A DNA stretch of 64,000 nt from Microterricola viridarii (GCF_001542775.1 NZ_CP014145.1:3534001-3598000); one strand, 5' to 3'; shown: positions 42,598-51,662, counted from the first letter of the stretch. Notes: a model not told the origin generated them from the letters alone. Numbers and translations are program-made.

Positions 42598-43848
42598 ATG
42601 ACTGAGAACACCCGACCCGTGGTTGCCGAGCCCGCTTCAGAACATCGCACGCCCGAGCGGCAGCATTCCGTCACCGCTCTGGCGTTGTTCATCGTGGTCG
42701 TCGCGTTCGCCGCGGTGGTCATCGGCATCATCGTGGTGGTGCGCGGTGCGGCAAGTGGCGCGGAGGAGGCCGTCGGCGCCGGTGCGTCCGAGGTGAGCGC
42801 ACCGGGCACCCTGGCGTGGGCCAGCTCGCTCGGCGCAGAGAGCTGGGGCACCCCGGCCATCGCCGGCGATCTGGTGGTCGTGGGGGCCGACGACGGCGTG
42901 CTCGCCGCATTCACGCATAGCGACGGCGAGAAGGTGTGGGAGTTCGACACGGGGGGCGCGCTCCGCAGTGCGGCGCTTGTTGGCGACGACGCACTCTTCA
43001 TCACCAGCGACAGCGGCGCGGTCTTCGCTCTCGACCACGACGGCACCGAGCTCTGGCGGGTCGAGACCGGGGTCGGCCCGGTGCGGAAGCTGTGGGACGA
43101 CTTCGGCTCGCGCCCCGTGCTCGTGGGTGACAGCGTCGTGGTCGGCACAGCAGACGGTCGCCTGCTCGCCCTGGCTGCCGCCGACGGCGCGGAGCGGTGG
43201 GAGTACACGACGGGTGCTCCGATGCGGTCGGACATCACGACTGGCGACGGCCGGGTCTACGCGATCGACCGCGACGGCGTCGTGCACGCGGTTGACTCGG
43301 CATCCGGCGCCGCCGTGTGGGCCAAGCCGCTCGGCGGTGCAGGCACCACCTCGCCCGGCTTCAGCGCCGGCGTGCTCGTCGTCGGCAGCCGGGCGCTGCA
43401 CGTGCTGGGCCTGGATGCGGCGACGGGCGACGAGCTCTGGCGTTCCTCCTACGGCGCCTCCTGGGTGCAGTCCGGCGCCACCATCGTGGGCGATCGCGTG
43501 ACAATTGGCAGTTCAGACATCGGCGAGGTCCGGCAGCTCGACCTCGTTACGGGTGAGGCGGTGTGGGTCGCGACCATCGGCGGTTGGCCCTGGGGAATCC
43601 CGGCGCAGGCCGACGGCGTCTACTACGCAAGCAACATCTCGACCGAGGCCATGAAGCCGTGGGACGCTTCGCTGTTCGCCCTCGACGGTACCGACGGATC
43701 GGTGCTCTGGAGCGCAGCGACGGGCCCGGCAGTCGACTGGGCGATCGACGGCCAGGCCATGTTCGGAATCTCGGGCTCGCCGGTCGTCACCGCCGACCAC
43801 GTGATCGTGGCCGGCCTCGACGGAGTGCTCTCGGCGTTCACCCGCTGA
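42598..43848 (+). CDS. Membrane-anchored PQQ-binding-like beta-propeller repeat protein
   Basis: A 416-residue protein with one N-terminal transmembrane helix (LALFIVVVAFAAVVIGIIVVV) and an extracytoplasmic eight-bladed-type propeller. Each blade shows the PQQ-like pattern: [69 protein letters not shown] and so on, ending VIVAGLDGVLSAF. Such repeats resemble BamB and quinoprotein dehydrogenases, but no catalytic features are visible, so a scaffold or binding role is likely. The ATG at 42598 has GAAGG 7 bases upstream. Its last 11 bases overlap the convergent Nudix gene. Confidence 0.8.
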   Translation: MTENTRPVVAEPASEHRTPERQHSVTALALFIVVVAFAAVVIGIIVVVRGAASGAEEAVGAGASEVSAPGTLAWASSLGAESWGTPAIAGDLVVVGADDGVLAAFTHSDGEKVWEFDTGGALRSAALVGDDALFITSDSGAVFALDHDGTELWRVETGVGPVRKLWDDFGSRPVLVGDSVVVGTADGRLLALAAADGAERWEYTTGAPMRSDITTGDGRVYAIDRDGVVHAVDSASGAAVWAKPLGGAGTTSPGFSAGVLVVGSRALHVLGLDAATGDELWRSSYGASWVQSGATIVGDRVTIGSSDIGEVRQLDLVTGEAVWVATIGGWPWGIPAQADGVYYASNISTEAMKPWDASLFALDGTDGSVLWSAATGPAVDWAIDGQAMFGISGSPVVTADHVIVAGLDGVLSAFTR

Positions 43849-44377
43849 GCGCGGTGCCCGGGAACCCGTACGCCACGGTCGCGGCGAGCGTGCCGGTGCG
43901 GAGGCCGTCGAGCACGAAGAGCTCGTGCGGAACCACCGGCGTCGGGAGGGCGTCGAGCGGAAACCAGGCCAGGTCGGCCGCCTTGTCCTCCTGCAGGGCG
44001 GGCGTGCCCGACCACTCTCTGCACTCGAAGAAGAAGTCGACCCGCTCGTCGATCGGCTGCCCGTTGCCGTTGGTGCGGTGCATGGCGGTGATCGGATGCA
44101 GCGCCGCCGCCATGATCGTGACCCCGAGTTCTTCGTGCGCCTCGCGCGCGGCGGCGGCGAACACGGATTCTCCGGGCTCGACGTGCCCGGCGGCGCCGGC
44201 GGCCCAGTGCCCGTCGAAGTAGCCGGTGCCGCGGCGCAGTTGCAACAGCACCTCGTCGTGCCCGGACGGGGCTACGGCGCGGCCGCGCCGCAGCAGCACA
44301 TACGCGGCGGGAATCACCTGGAAGCGGCCAGGTGAGGGTGTCGGGCTCCCGGAGTCCGTGCGCGCGTCTTCGCTCAT
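43838..44377 (-). CDS. Nudix hydrolase
   Basis: A 179-residue pyrophosphohydrolase. The Nudix box is complete: GHVEPGESVFAAAAREAHEE followed by LGV, matching GX5EX7REUXEEXGU with the metal-binding glutamates. The surrounding GTGYFDGHWAAGAAG and the C-terminal WFPLDALP are typical of nucleotide-sanitising members. The substrate (modified NTP, NDP-sugar or cap-like) is unknown. TAGGCT lies exactly 6 bases before the ATG, suggesting leaderless transcription. The 3' end overlaps the convergent propeller gene by 11 bases. Confidence 0.92.
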   Translation of the reverse strand: MSEDARTDSGSPTPSPGRFQVIPAAYVLLRRGRAVAPSGHDEVLLQLRRGTGYFDGHWAAGAAGHVEPGESVFAAAAREAHEELGVTIMAAALHPITAMHRTNGNGQPIDERVDFFFECREWSGTPALQEDKAADLAWFPLDALPTPVVPHELFVLDGLRTGTLAATVAYGFPGTALSG

Positions 44378-44383
44378 GCGCTC

Positions 44384-44389
44384 AGCCTA
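44384..44389 (-). promoter_or_regulatory. Probable -10 hexamer of a leaderless promoter (TAGGCT)
   Basis: On the minus strand TAGGCT is followed by 6 bases and the ATG of the Nudix gene at 44377. Confidence 0.5.
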
Positions 44390-44460
44390 TTGCCGGGTGC
44401 ACCCCGGTGCGGGAGCCGGCCGGAACCAGCGGGAGCACCCGGAACGCCCGGAACGCACAG

Positions 44461-44490
44461 GGGCCCGGCCGCGCGAACGCGACCGGGCCC
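44461..44490 (-). terminator. Hairpin terminator after purL
   Basis: GGGCCCGG at 44461 pairs with CCGGGCCC at 44483, with partial pairing inside the loop (GCGCG/CGC). It lies about 20 bases beyond the purL stop on the minus strand. There is no T-run. Confidence 0.6.
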
Positions 44491-44511
44491 CACTGCTGTT
44501 GCAGAGACTGA

Positions 44512-46863
44512 CTAGTAGCCGACCACCGGACCGAACGCGTCGGCCAGCGGCGAGCGGTGCGCGGTGCGCAGCTCATCGAGGGTCACGGCGAACTCGCCCT
44601 GGATGTCGAGGCCGTCGGTGCCGGCATCCGTCACACCAATGCGGATCACCTCGTACTCGCGCCCCTCGCAGAGGCCGCGGAACTTGACGTCGTCCTCGCG
44701 CGGAACGCTGACGATGACGCGGCCGGTCGACTCCGAGAACAGCGCGGTGGCTGCATCGACGCCGTCGCGCTCGCACAGGTCGCCGAGCCAGACGCGGGCG
44801 CCGATGCCGAAGCGCAGCACCGACTCCACCAGCGACTGGCCGAGACCGCCGTCGGCGAGGTCGTGCGCGGCGTCGATGAGGCCCTCGACGGATGCCGCGT
44901 GCAGCAGCCCGGCGAGACGCTTCTCAGCGGCCAGGTCGACGGCCGGCGGACGACCACCGAGGTGGTCGTGCACGACGCCGGCCCAGGCGGAGCCGTCGAG
45001 CTCGAGCTTGGTGGTGCCGAGCAGGTAGATGTTGTGTCCGTCGTCCTGCCAGCCGGACGGGATGCGGCGGGCGACGTCGTCGATCACACCGAGCACGGCA
45101 ACAACCGGCGTCGGGTGGATGGGGGCGTCGCCGGTCTGGTTGTAGAACGAGACGTTTCCGCCGGTGACGGGAACCTCGAGTTCGAGGCAGCCGTCGGAGA
45201 GGCCCTCGACGGCCTGGCTGAACTGCCACATGACCTCGGGGTTCTCGGGGGAGCCGAAGTTGAGGCAGTCCGAGATGGCCACGGGAACGGCGCCGGTGGT
45301 GGCGACGTTGCGGTACGCCTCTGCGAGGGCCAGGCGCGCACCCTGCTTCGGGTCGAGCTGGCAGAAGCGGCCGTTGGCGTCGGTGGCCACAGCGAAGCCG
45401 AGTCCACTCTCCTCGTCGATGCGCACCATGCCGCCGTCGTCGGGGAACGCGAGGGCGGTGTTGCCGCCGACGTAGTGGTCGTACTGGCTGGTGATCCAAC
45501 TCTTGTCGGCCAGGTTCGGGCTGCCGACCAGCTGCAGCAGCTGGGCGCGGAGCTCTGCGGCATCCGTCGGGCGGGCCAGAACGGATGCCGAGTCGGCCTG
45601 CAGCGCGTCGATCCACGTCGGGTAGGCGACCGGGCGGTCGTAGACCGGGCCGTCGACGGCAACCGTGCTCGGGTCGACGTTGACGATCTCCTCGCCGTGC
45701 CAGTTGATGACGAGGCGGCCGGTGTCGGTCACCTCGCCAAGCACGCTGGTCTCGACATCCCACTTCGCCACAACCGCGAGGAAGCCCTCGAGCTTCTCCG
45801 GGGCGACGATCGCCATCATGCGCTCCTGGCTCTCCGACATGAGGATCTCCTCAGCGGTGAGCGACGGGTCGCGCAGCAGCACGTTCTCGAGGGCGATGAC
45901 CATGCCGCCGTCGCCGTTGGCGGCCAGCTCGCTGGTCGCGCAGCTGATGCCGGCGGCGCCCAGGTCCTGGATGCCCTCGACGAGCTTGTTCTGGAACAGC
46001 TCGAGGCAGCACTCGATGAGCACCTTCTCGGCAAACGGGTCGCCGACCTGCACGGCGGGGCGCTTGGTGGGGCCGCCCTCGTCGAAGCTGTCGGAGGCGA
46101 GGATCGACGCGCCGCCGATGCCGTCGCCGCCGGTGCGGGCACCGAACAGCACGACCTTGTTGCCGACGCCGCGGGCGTTGGCCAGGTGCAGGTCCTCGTG
46201 GCGGAGCACGCCGACGGCCAGTGCGTTGACGAGTGGGTTGGCCTGGTAGACCGAGTCGAAGTAGGTCTCGCCGCCGATGTTCGGCAGGCCGAGGCAGTTG
46301 CCGTAGAAGCTGATGCCGCTGACGACGCCGTGCACGACGCGGGCGGTGTCGGGGTGGTTGATGTCACCGAAGCGGAGGGCGTCCATCACGGCGACCGGGC
46401 GGGCGCCCATCGAGATGATGTCGCGGACGATGCCGCCGACGCCGGTCGCAGCGCCCTGGAACGGCTCGATGTAGCTGGGGTGGTTGTGGCTCTCGATCTT
46501 GAATGTGACAGCCCAGCCCTCGCCCACGTCAACGACGCCGGCGTTCTCGCCCATGCCGACCATGAGGTTCTTCTTCATGGCGGGGGAGACCTTCTGGCCG
46601 AACTGGCGCAGGTAGTTCTTCGAGCTCTTGTAGGAGCAGTGCTCGCTCCACATCACCGAGTACATGGCGAGCTCACCGCTCGTGGGGCGACGGCCGAGGA
46701 TCTTCTTGATCTGCTCGTACTCGTCGGGCTTCAGGCCGAGAGCGGCGTAGGGCTGCTCCTTCTCCGGCGTGGCAGCGGCGTTCTGAACGGTATCGGCGAC
46801 ACCGCGGCCCGCAGAAGCAGGCGCAGAAGCAGGCACAGAAGTAGTGGCGGGGGTTTCGGTCAC
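44512..46863 (-). CDS. purL: Phosphoribosylformylglycinamidine synthase subunit PurL
   Basis: A 783-residue small-type PurL, the catalytic subunit that converts FGAR to FGAM with ATP and with ammonia supplied by PurQ through the PurS-bridged complex. Clear signatures are [77 protein letters not shown] and [17 protein letters not shown]. The first 40 residues are a non-conserved Ala/Thr/Pro-rich extension. The start is GTG at 46863, with GGGAG 10 bases upstream. Unusually it is separated from its partner genes purS and purQ by about 4.8 kb of unrelated genes. Confidence 0.97.
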   Translation of the reverse strand: MTETPATTSVPASAPASAGRGVADTVQNAAATPEKEQPYAALGLKPDEYEQIKKILGRRPTSGELAMYSVMWSEHCSYKSSKNYLRQFGQKVSPAMKKNLMVGMGENAGVVDVGEGWAVTFKIESHNHPSYIEPFQGAATGVGGIVRDIISMGARPVAVMDALRFGDINHPDTARVVHGVVSGISFYGNCLGLPNIGGETYFDSVYQANPLVNALAVGVLRHEDLHLANARGVGNKVVLFGARTGGDGIGGASILASDSFDEGGPTKRPAVQVGDPFAEKVLIECCLELFQNKLVEGIQDLGAAGISCATSELAANGDGGMVIALENVLLRDPSLTAEEILMSESQERMMAIVAPEKLEGFLAVVAKWDVETSVLGEVTDTGRLVINWHGEEIVNVDPSTVAVDGPVYDRPVAYPTWIDALQADSASVLARPTDAAELRAQLLQLVGSPNLADKSWITSQYDHYVGGNTALAFPDDGGMVRIDEESGLGFAVATDANGRFCQLDPKQGARLALAEAYRNVATTGAVPVAISDCLNFGSPENPEVMWQFSQAVEGLSDGCLELEVPVTGGNVSFYNQTGDAPIHPTPVVAVLGVIDDVARRIPSGWQDDGHNIYLLGTTKLELDGSAWAGVVHDHLGGRPPAVDLAAEKRLAGLLHAASVEGLIDAAHDLADGGLGQSLVESVLRFGIGARVWLGDLCERDGVDAATALFSESTGRVIVSVPREDDVKFRGLCEGREYEVIRIGVTDAGTDGLDIQGEFAVTLDELRTAHRSPLADAFGPVVGY

Positions 46864-47040
46864 GAGTGGCGCTCTCCCAAAAGCAATGGCACGGCCCAGG
46901 ACGAACAGGCGCGGCTGGCGGATGCAGGCTCCTGCAAGTCTACAGTTTTGCTCCGGGCCCGACGCCCGCCCGCTGCCCGCTGTGCGCGGCCGCCCGGCCT
47001 AGGCTGGATGGGCCGATTCCCGGCGTACACAAGGAGCACA

Positions 47041-47481
47041 ATGGTCGACACACACGCCGGATTCACGACACCGGGAGGCGCCGCAGCGATCGCTGCAGAG
47101 CGGATGCCGCGAGCCCACCGCACGGCAGTTCTGCTGGCCGCCGCACTGCTCAGCGTGCTGCTGCTTGTCGTGTTGAGTGGCTGCTCGAGCAAGCCGCCCG
47201 TCGTGCCGTCAGCCGACGCGGCATCCGTCGACGTGGCGGCCACCATCACCGTCAAAGACATGAAGTTCACGCCGGAGTCGGTCACCATCAAGCCCGGCCA
47301 GGCGGTGACCTGGGTGTTCGACGACGGCGTGGTCAAGCACGACGTGGTCGCCGTCGACGCCAGCTTCGTCAGCGAGATGATGACGCAAGGCACGTACACG
47401 CACGTCTTCACCGAGGCGGGCAGCTTCGACTACGGCTGCAGCCCGCACCCCCGCATGCTCGGCGTCGTCACCGTGAAGTAG
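47041..47481 (+). CDS. Cupredoxin (plastocyanin-like) copper-binding lipoprotein
   Basis: A 146-residue secreted protein. A short cytoplasmic N-tail, a hydrophobic segment and the lipobox LSGC (about residue 47) indicate a lipid anchor, followed by a cupredoxin domain: ITVKDMKFTPESVTIKPGQAVTWVF. The type 1 copper ligands are the His in VVKHDVV and the Cys, His and Met in YGCSPHPRM. It probably carries electrons or copper outside the membrane. The ATG at 47041 has AGGAG 5 bases upstream, and a -10-like TAGGCT lies about 35 bases upstream. It is monocistronic with a perfect terminator downstream. Confidence 0.9.
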   Translation: MVDTHAGFTTPGGAAAIAAERMPRAHRTAVLLAAALLSVLLLVVLSGCSSKPPVVPSADAASVDVAATITVKDMKFTPESVTIKPGQAVTWVFDDGVVKHDVVAVDASFVSEMMTQGTYTHVFTEAGSFDYGCSPHPRMLGVVTVK

Positions 47482-47549
47482 CCGCGCCCCGCCCCCGTTG
47501 GCTCGAGGGAGCGCCAGCGACCGAAGCCAACACCGCCCGTGCGGCATCC

Positions 47550-47597
47550 GCAACGCAGAAGGCGCCCCGTCCTGTGACGGGGCGCCTTCTGCGTTGC
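47550..47597. terminator. Strong bidirectional terminator
   Basis: 22-base perfect arms (47550-47571 and 47576-47597, core GAAGGCGCCCCGTC) around the 4-base loop CTGT. It separates the convergent cupredoxin and DUF3817 genes. Confidence 0.92.
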
Positions 47598-47608
47598 AGC
47601 GGCTGAGC

Positions 47609-48070
47609 CTACTTCCAGCCGCCGGGAGGGCCGACGATCAGCAGCACGGTCATGATGCCTGCGATGCCGACGACGAAGATGCCGACGAGCGCGACGGGGT
47701 TGCGCAGGAACCAACGCATGGTGCGGTCGATCCAGTGCTTGTCGCGGGGGTCGTCGCTCAGTTCGCGGCGCCACGGGCCGTTCAGGCGACCGGTGCGGTC
47801 GGCCCAGATGTCGAACGGAACGGTGGCGTAGGGCACGATCGCGGTCGCGACGGCGAGCACGATCAGCGGGATCGACCAGCGCTGGTTCACACCGACGAGC
47901 ACGGCCGTGAAGGCGTAGGTCAGGAACACGAGACCGTGCACGGAGCCGGCGATGAGCACGGGCAGTCCGCCGGCGTCGAAGCCGTACTTGAGGATCATGG
48001 CGCCGATCAGGCCGGTCCAGGTGATGGCCTCTGCGATGGCGAGCGTGCGGTAGAACAAGCGTGGTGACAC
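47609..48070 (-). CDS. DUF3817 domain-containing integral membrane protein
   Basis: A 153-residue membrane protein with the DUF3817 pattern: LFYRTLAIAEAITWTGLIGAMILKY, GSVHGLVFLTYAFTAVL and WSIPLIVLAVATAIVPYATVPFDIWADR, plus a C-terminal transmembrane helix after the cytoplasmic RDKHWIDRTMRWFLRNP. The function is unknown. Family members usually start just before the LFYRT segment, which favours GTG at 48070. An ATG at 48154 with GAGG 8 bases upstream is the alternative and would add 28 residues and place the start close to the fur operator. The gene is divergent from fur. Confidence 0.8.
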   Translation of the reverse strand: MSPRLFYRTLAIAEAITWTGLIGAMILKYGFDAGGLPVLIAGSVHGLVFLTYAFTAVLVGVNQRWSIPLIVLAVATAIVPYATVPFDIWADRTGRLNGPWRRELSDDPRDKHWIDRTMRWFLRNPVALVGIFVVGIAGIMTVLLIVGPPGGWK

Positions 48071-48169
48071 GGGGGATGCACTCCAAAGTGGTGGGGGGAT
48101 GCTCCATCCTCTCAGCCGGGCCTGAGCCTTCGCTTCCGTCAAAAGGTTGATCATCGCCGAGCCTCGCTC

Positions 48170-48196
48170 AGTTGTTTTGATCTATTCAAAACAACT
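48170..48196. promoter_or_regulatory. Fur-type operator palindrome at the fur-katA promoter
   Basis: AGTTGTTTTGA and TCAAAACAACT are perfect 11-base arms around 5 bases. The site ends 3 bases before the proposed -10 of fur, so binding would block the promoter. This is the AT-richest stretch of the region. Confidence 0.85.
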
Positions 48197-48198
48197 GA

Positions 48199-48204
48199 TA
48201 TCGT
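48199..48204 (+). promoter_or_regulatory. Probable -10 hexamer of fur (TATCGT), leaderless
   Basis: TATCGT is followed by exactly 6 bases and the ATG at 48211, directly beside the operator. Confidence 0.6.
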
Positions 48205-48210
48205 CGAGGC

Positions 48211-48684
48211 ATGACCTCGGATGCCGCACACGAAAGCACGGCTCTTGATAGCACTGCTCTTGAGAGCACCGAGGAGCGCCTGCGCTCCGCCGGGCTCAAG
48301 GTGACGGCGCCGCGCCTCGCGGTGCTCGATGCCTTCCCGGCCGAGCCCGTGCACCTGAGCGCCGAGGAGCTCTACGCCCGGGTCGCGCCCGCGCTGCCGA
48401 GCACCTCACTGCAGGCCGTCTACGGAGTGCTCGCTGCGCTCGTCGCCTCTGGGCTGCTGCGCAAGATCGAGCCGGCCGGCTCGGCCGCCCGCTATGAGAA
48501 GCGCATCGGCGACAATCACCACCACCTCATCTGCCGGGGCTGCAACGCCATCGAAGATGTGGACTGCGTGGTCGGCGAGGCGCCCTGCCTCACCCCGAGC
48601 GACACCCACGGCTACCGGCTGCAGTCCGCGGAGGTCACCTTCTGGGGCCTCTGCTCCAGCTGCCAGGCGGCCCTCGCCGAGTAA
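48211..48684 (+). CDS. Fur family transcriptional regulator (FurA/PerR-like)
   Basis: A 157-residue metal-dependent repressor. The N-terminal winged helix (LRSAGLKVTAPRLAVLDAF ... SLQAVYGVLAALVASGLLRKIEP) is followed by the dimerisation domain with the metal-site NHHHLICRGC and a second Cys pair GLCSSCQAAL. It lies 111 bases upstream of the catalase gene in the same direction, the classic furA-kat arrangement in which the regulator senses peroxide or iron and represses both itself and the catalase. The first 20 residues (Ser/Thr/Ala/Glu) are variable. Confidence 0.93.
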   Translation: MTSDAAHESTALDSTALESTEERLRSAGLKVTAPRLAVLDAFPAEPVHLSAEELYARVAPALPSTSLQAVYGVLAALVASGLLRKIEPAGSAARYEKRIGDNHHHLICRGCNAIEDVDCVVGEAPCLTPSDTHGYRLQSAEVTFWGLCSSCQAALAE

Positions 48685-48795
48685 GCCGGCATCCGCTCGT
48701 CCCGGCCGCACGCCGGGTCATCCGCTGGCCGACACTGCCCCGCCGCGCCCACGAACACATCTGTCCCCACCGAACACTGAACAGAGAAGGAAGCA

Positions 48796-50253
48796 ATGTC
48801 GGAGATCACGACCACGCAAACCGGAACCCCCGTCGCCAGCGACGAGCACTCGCTCACCGCAGGCCCCAACGGAGCCACCGCGCTGCACGACCGTTACCTC
48901 GTCGAGAAGCTGGCGCAGTTCGCCCGCGAGCGCATCCCGGAGCGTGTTGTGCACGCCAAGGGCGGCGGAGCATTCGGCACCTTCGAGACCACCGGTGACG
49001 TCTCGGCGTACACCCGTGCCGCCGTGTTCCAGCCGGGCGCGACGAGCGAGACGCTGCAGCGCTTCTCCAGCGTCGCCGGCGAGCAGGGCTCGCCCGACAC
49101 CTGGCGCGACGTGCGCGGCTTCTCGGTGAAGTTCTACACGACCGAGGGCAACTACGACATCGTCGGCAACAACACCCCGGTGTTCTTCATCCGCGACGGC
49201 ATCAAGTTCCCCGACTTCATCCACTCGCAGAAGCGACTGCCGGGCTCCGGTCTGCGCGACGCCGACATGCAGTGGGACTTCTGGACCCTCTCGCCCGAGT
49301 CGGCTCACCAGGTCACCTACCTCATGGGCGACCGCGGCCTGCCGCGCAGCTGGCGCGAGATGCCCGGCTTCGGCTCGCACACCTACCAGTGGATCAACGC
49401 CGCCGGTGAGCGCTTCTGGGTCAAGTACCACTTCACCTCGAACCAGGGCAACATCGAGATCGACGCCGCCGAGGCCGAGATCATCGCCGGTGCGGATGCC
49501 GACCACTACCGTCGCGACCTGCACGACGCCATCGAGGCCGGCAACTTCCCGTCGTGGGACCTGCACGTGCAGGTCATGCCCTACGACGACGCGAAGAACT
49601 ACCGCTTCAACCCGTTCGACCTCACCAAGGTGTGGCCGCACGCGGACTACCCGCTGATCAAGGTGGGCACGCACACCCTGAACCGCAACCCGCAGAACTT
49701 CTTCGCCGAGATCGAGCAGGCCGCCTTCTCGCCCGCGAACACGGTTCCCGGCATCGACATCAGCCCCGACAAGATGCTGATGGCCCGCGTGTTCAGCTAC
49801 CCGGACGCCCAGCGCTACCGCGTCGGCACCAACTACAACCAGATCCCCGTGAACGCGCCGCACGCGGCCCCCGTGCACAACTACTCGCAGGACGGCGCCC
49901 AGCGCCACGGCTTCAACTCGCCGTCGACGCCGGTGTACGCACCAAACTCGGTCGGTGGCCCGGCCGCTTCGGTCGAGGCGGCCGGCATGGGCAGCTGGGA
50001 GAGCGACGGCGAGCTCGTGCGCGCCGCAGCCACCCTGCACTCTGAGGACAGCGACTTCGGCCAGCCCGGAACGCTCTACCGCGAGGTGTTCGACGACTCG
50101 GCCAAGGCCCGCTTCGTTGACACGCTGACCGGCCAGGGCTGCTCGATCACGGTCGAGGCCATCCGCGAGCGCTTCTTCCAGTACTGGACGAACGTTGACG
50201 CCGAGCTCGGCGCCACGCTCCGCGTGACCGTCGCTGCGGTTCTCGCGGCGTAG
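48796..50253 (+). CDS. katA: Monofunctional haem catalase
   Basis: A 485-residue clade-3-size catalase, decomposing hydrogen peroxide to water and oxygen in the cytoplasm. The catalytic His is H53 in [12 protein letters not shown], the catalytic Asn is N126 in [12 protein letters not shown], and the proximal haem Tyr is Y335 in [14 protein letters not shown]. The [12 protein letters not shown] and [12 protein letters not shown] segments are also diagnostic. GAAGGAAG about 4 to 5 bases before the ATG supports the start. It is probably controlled by the Fur-type regulator upstream and ends in a hairpin terminator. Confidence 0.97.
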   Translation: MSEITTTQTGTPVASDEHSLTAGPNGATALHDRYLVEKLAQFARERIPERVVHAKGGGAFGTFETTGDVSAYTRAAVFQPGATSETLQRFSSVAGEQGSPDTWRDVRGFSVKFYTTEGNYDIVGNNTPVFFIRDGIKFPDFIHSQKRLPGSGLRDADMQWDFWTLSPESAHQVTYLMGDRGLPRSWREMPGFGSHTYQWINAAGERFWVKYHFTSNQGNIEIDAAEAEIIAGADADHYRRDLHDAIEAGNFPSWDLHVQVMPYDDAKNYRFNPFDLTKVWPHADYPLIKVGTHTLNRNPQNFFAEIEQAAFSPANTVPGIDISPDKMLMARVFSYPDAQRYRVGTNYNQIPVNAPHAAPVHNYSQDGAQRHGFNSPSTPVYAPNSVGGPAASVEAAGMGSWESDGELVRAAATLHSEDSDFGQPGTLYREVFDDSAKARFVDTLTGQGCSITVEAIRERFFQYWTNVDAELGATLRVTVAAVLAA

Positions 50254-50266
50254 CCACCGCCACCCC

Positions 50267-50303
50267 AAGGCCGAGGTCCTCCCGTGCGGAGAGCCTCGGC
50301 CTT
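50267..50303. terminator. Hairpin terminator after katA
   Basis: AAGGCCGAGG pairs with CCTCGGCCTT, with a partial inner CTC/GAG pairing and a following TCGTCGTC. It begins 14 bases after the stop codon. Confidence 0.8.
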
Positions 50304-50320
50304 CGTCGTCCACCGGCCCA

Positions 50321-50427
50321 CGCCGCCCGCTGATCGAGTGCGCCGCCCGCTGATCGAGTGCGCCGCCCGTTGATCGAGTGGGCCGCCCGTTGATCGAGTA
50401 GGCCGCCCGCGGCCGTATCGAGATCAC
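50321..50427. repeat. REP-like tandem repeat, four units of exactly 20 bases plus an inverted tail
   Basis: CGCCGCCCGCTGATCGAGTG recurs at 50321, 50341, 50361 and 50381 with one to three differences. The last unit runs into GGCCGCCCGCGGCC and GTATCGAGATCAC, so GATCGAGTAGGCC can pair with GGCCGTATCGAGATC. It fills most of the gap before the VanZ gene. Confidence 0.85.
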
Positions 50428-50449
50428 TGTCGCCACACTGCCGGGCTGT

Positions 50450-50455
50450 TAGCGT
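50450..50455 (+). promoter_or_regulatory. Probable -10 hexamer of a leaderless promoter (TAGCGT)
   Basis: TAGCGT is followed by exactly 6 bases and the GTG of the VanZ gene at 50462. Confidence 0.5.
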
Positions 50456-50461
50456 TGCGAG

Positions 50462-51511
50462 GTGTCAGACACCATCGCGCCCGCGCTCATCGCCATCTTC
50501 GCCGGCTCGGCCCTGGCCGTTGTCCTGTTCATTCCGTTCGTCGCGCTGAGCTATCGCCGCCGCGGTGGTCTGAGCCCGTGGCGCATCGTGGGCTGGGCCG
50601 CACTGCTTGTCTACGCGCTGGCTATCTGGAGCTACACCCTGCTTCCGGTTCCGGATGCCGCCGGCTACAGCTGTGCCGGTGTGCAGCTGGATCCGTTGCA
50701 GGCACTCACCGACATCCGCTCGTTCGACACCGGCGGGCCGCGTGCGCTGCTCACCAACCCGGCCGTACTGCAGCTCCTGTTCAACGTGCTGCTCTTCATG
50801 CCGCTCGGATTCCTCGTGCGCATCCTCTTCGGCCGCGGCGTGATCGTGGCCACGTCGCTCGGCCTCGGTGTCTCCCTTCTCGTCGAGGTGACCCAGCTCA
50901 CCGGGATCTGGGGCCTCTACCGCTGCGCCTATCGGCTGTTCGACGTCGACGACCTCATCACCAACACGGTCGGGGCCCTGCTCGGCTCGCTGCTGGCGGT
51001 CGCCTTCGTGCGCCGGCGCGGTTCCGGCGAGCGGCCCGCCACGGCGGGAACGGTCACGGCCTGGCGGCGGCTGCTGGGCATGGTCTGCGACTGGCTGTTC
51101 CTCGTCGTGCTCGGCGGCGCGGCTGCGATCGCCTGGCGCGCGCTCCAGCTCTATGCGTTTGGCGTTCCGGTGGGAGGCCTGAATCTCACAGTCGAGAACC
51201 TGCTCTCGTTGTGGCTGCCGCTGCTGATCCAGCTCGGCGTCGTGCTGGCAACGGGCAGCACCGTCGGCGAGGCGGCCGTCCTGTTGCGCGGGGTCGACGG
51301 CCGGATGCCGCCCCTGGCCGGCCGCGCCGTGCGCTTCGCGGCGGGCATCGGCGGCTTCGGTGTGCTCGCCGCCGTCGAGGGCAGCGGCCTGCTCCTCGGT
51401 GCGTTCGTCGTCGTGAGCGTCATCGCCGCGTTCCGCAGCGCCGGCCACCGCGGCCTCGCCTCGGCCCTCGCCGGCATGAGCGTCGAGGACGCCCGCACGC
51501 GCGACGCCTAG
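50462..51511 (+). CDS. VanZ family membrane protein with C-terminal RDD-like domain
   Basis: A 349-residue membrane protein. The N-terminal half matches VanZ: SYTLLPVPDAAG, LLFNVLLFMPLGFLVRILFGRG, LLVEVTQLTGIW and the closing FDVDDLITNTVGALLGSLL. The C-terminal half (from about residue 200) has further transmembrane segments in an RDD-like arrangement (LLGMVCDWLFLVVLG ... RGVDGRMPPLAGRAVRF). VanZ proteins are linked to teicoplanin-type resistance in enterococci, but most homologues have no known role. The start is GTG at 50462. It is monocistronic and followed by a loose inverted repeat. Confidence 0.85.
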   Translation: MSDTIAPALIAIFAGSALAVVLFIPFVALSYRRRGGLSPWRIVGWAALLVYALAIWSYTLLPVPDAAGYSCAGVQLDPLQALTDIRSFDTGGPRALLTNPAVLQLLFNVLLFMPLGFLVRILFGRGVIVATSLGLGVSLLVEVTQLTGIWGLYRCAYRLFDVDDLITNTVGALLGSLLAVAFVRRRGSGERPATAGTVTAWRRLLGMVCDWLFLVVLGGAAAIAWRALQLYAFGVPVGGLNLTVENLLSLWLPLLIQLGVVLATGSTVGEAAVLLRGVDGRMPPLAGRAVRFAAGIGGFGVLAAVEGSGLLLGAFVVVSVIAAFRSAGHRGLASALAGMSVEDARTRDA

Positions 51512-51513
51512 CT

Positions 51514-51579
51514 GGCATCCGCTCGCTACAACGGGCGCCACCGCGCGCGCAGTGCTGCCGATTCTGGCGAGCGGATGCC
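51514..51579. repeat. Inverted repeat after the VanZ gene
   Basis: GGCATCCGCTCGC at 51514 pairs with GCGAGCGGATGCC at 51567 across a 40-base loop. A short tandem of AGCGGATGCC/AGCGGAGGCC units follows to 51622. It may act as a weak terminator for the VanZ gene. Confidence 0.5.
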
Positions 51580-51632
51580 GGCAGCGGAGGCCGCCAGCGG
51601 ATGCCGCCAGCGGAGGCCGGCAGGAACGCAAC

Positions 51633-51662
51633 AGCGCCCGGCCCCACGAGGGGCCGGGCGCT
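51633..51662 (-). terminator. Hairpin terminator after purQ
   Basis: AGCGCCCGGCCCC pairs perfectly with GGGGCCGGGCGCT around ACGA. It lies about 20 bases beyond the purQ stop on the minus strand and is followed there by a short GTTGCG stretch. Confidence 0.85.

Noticed and set aside
44557..47040. Open frame on the plus strand opposite purL that joins the cupredoxin frame
   Set aside because: The upstream 828 codons are an antisense shadow of purL. Only the part from ATG 47041, with its own AGGAG and lipoprotein signal, is real.
50321..50427. CRISPR array
   Set aside because: The 20-base units abut with no spacers between them.
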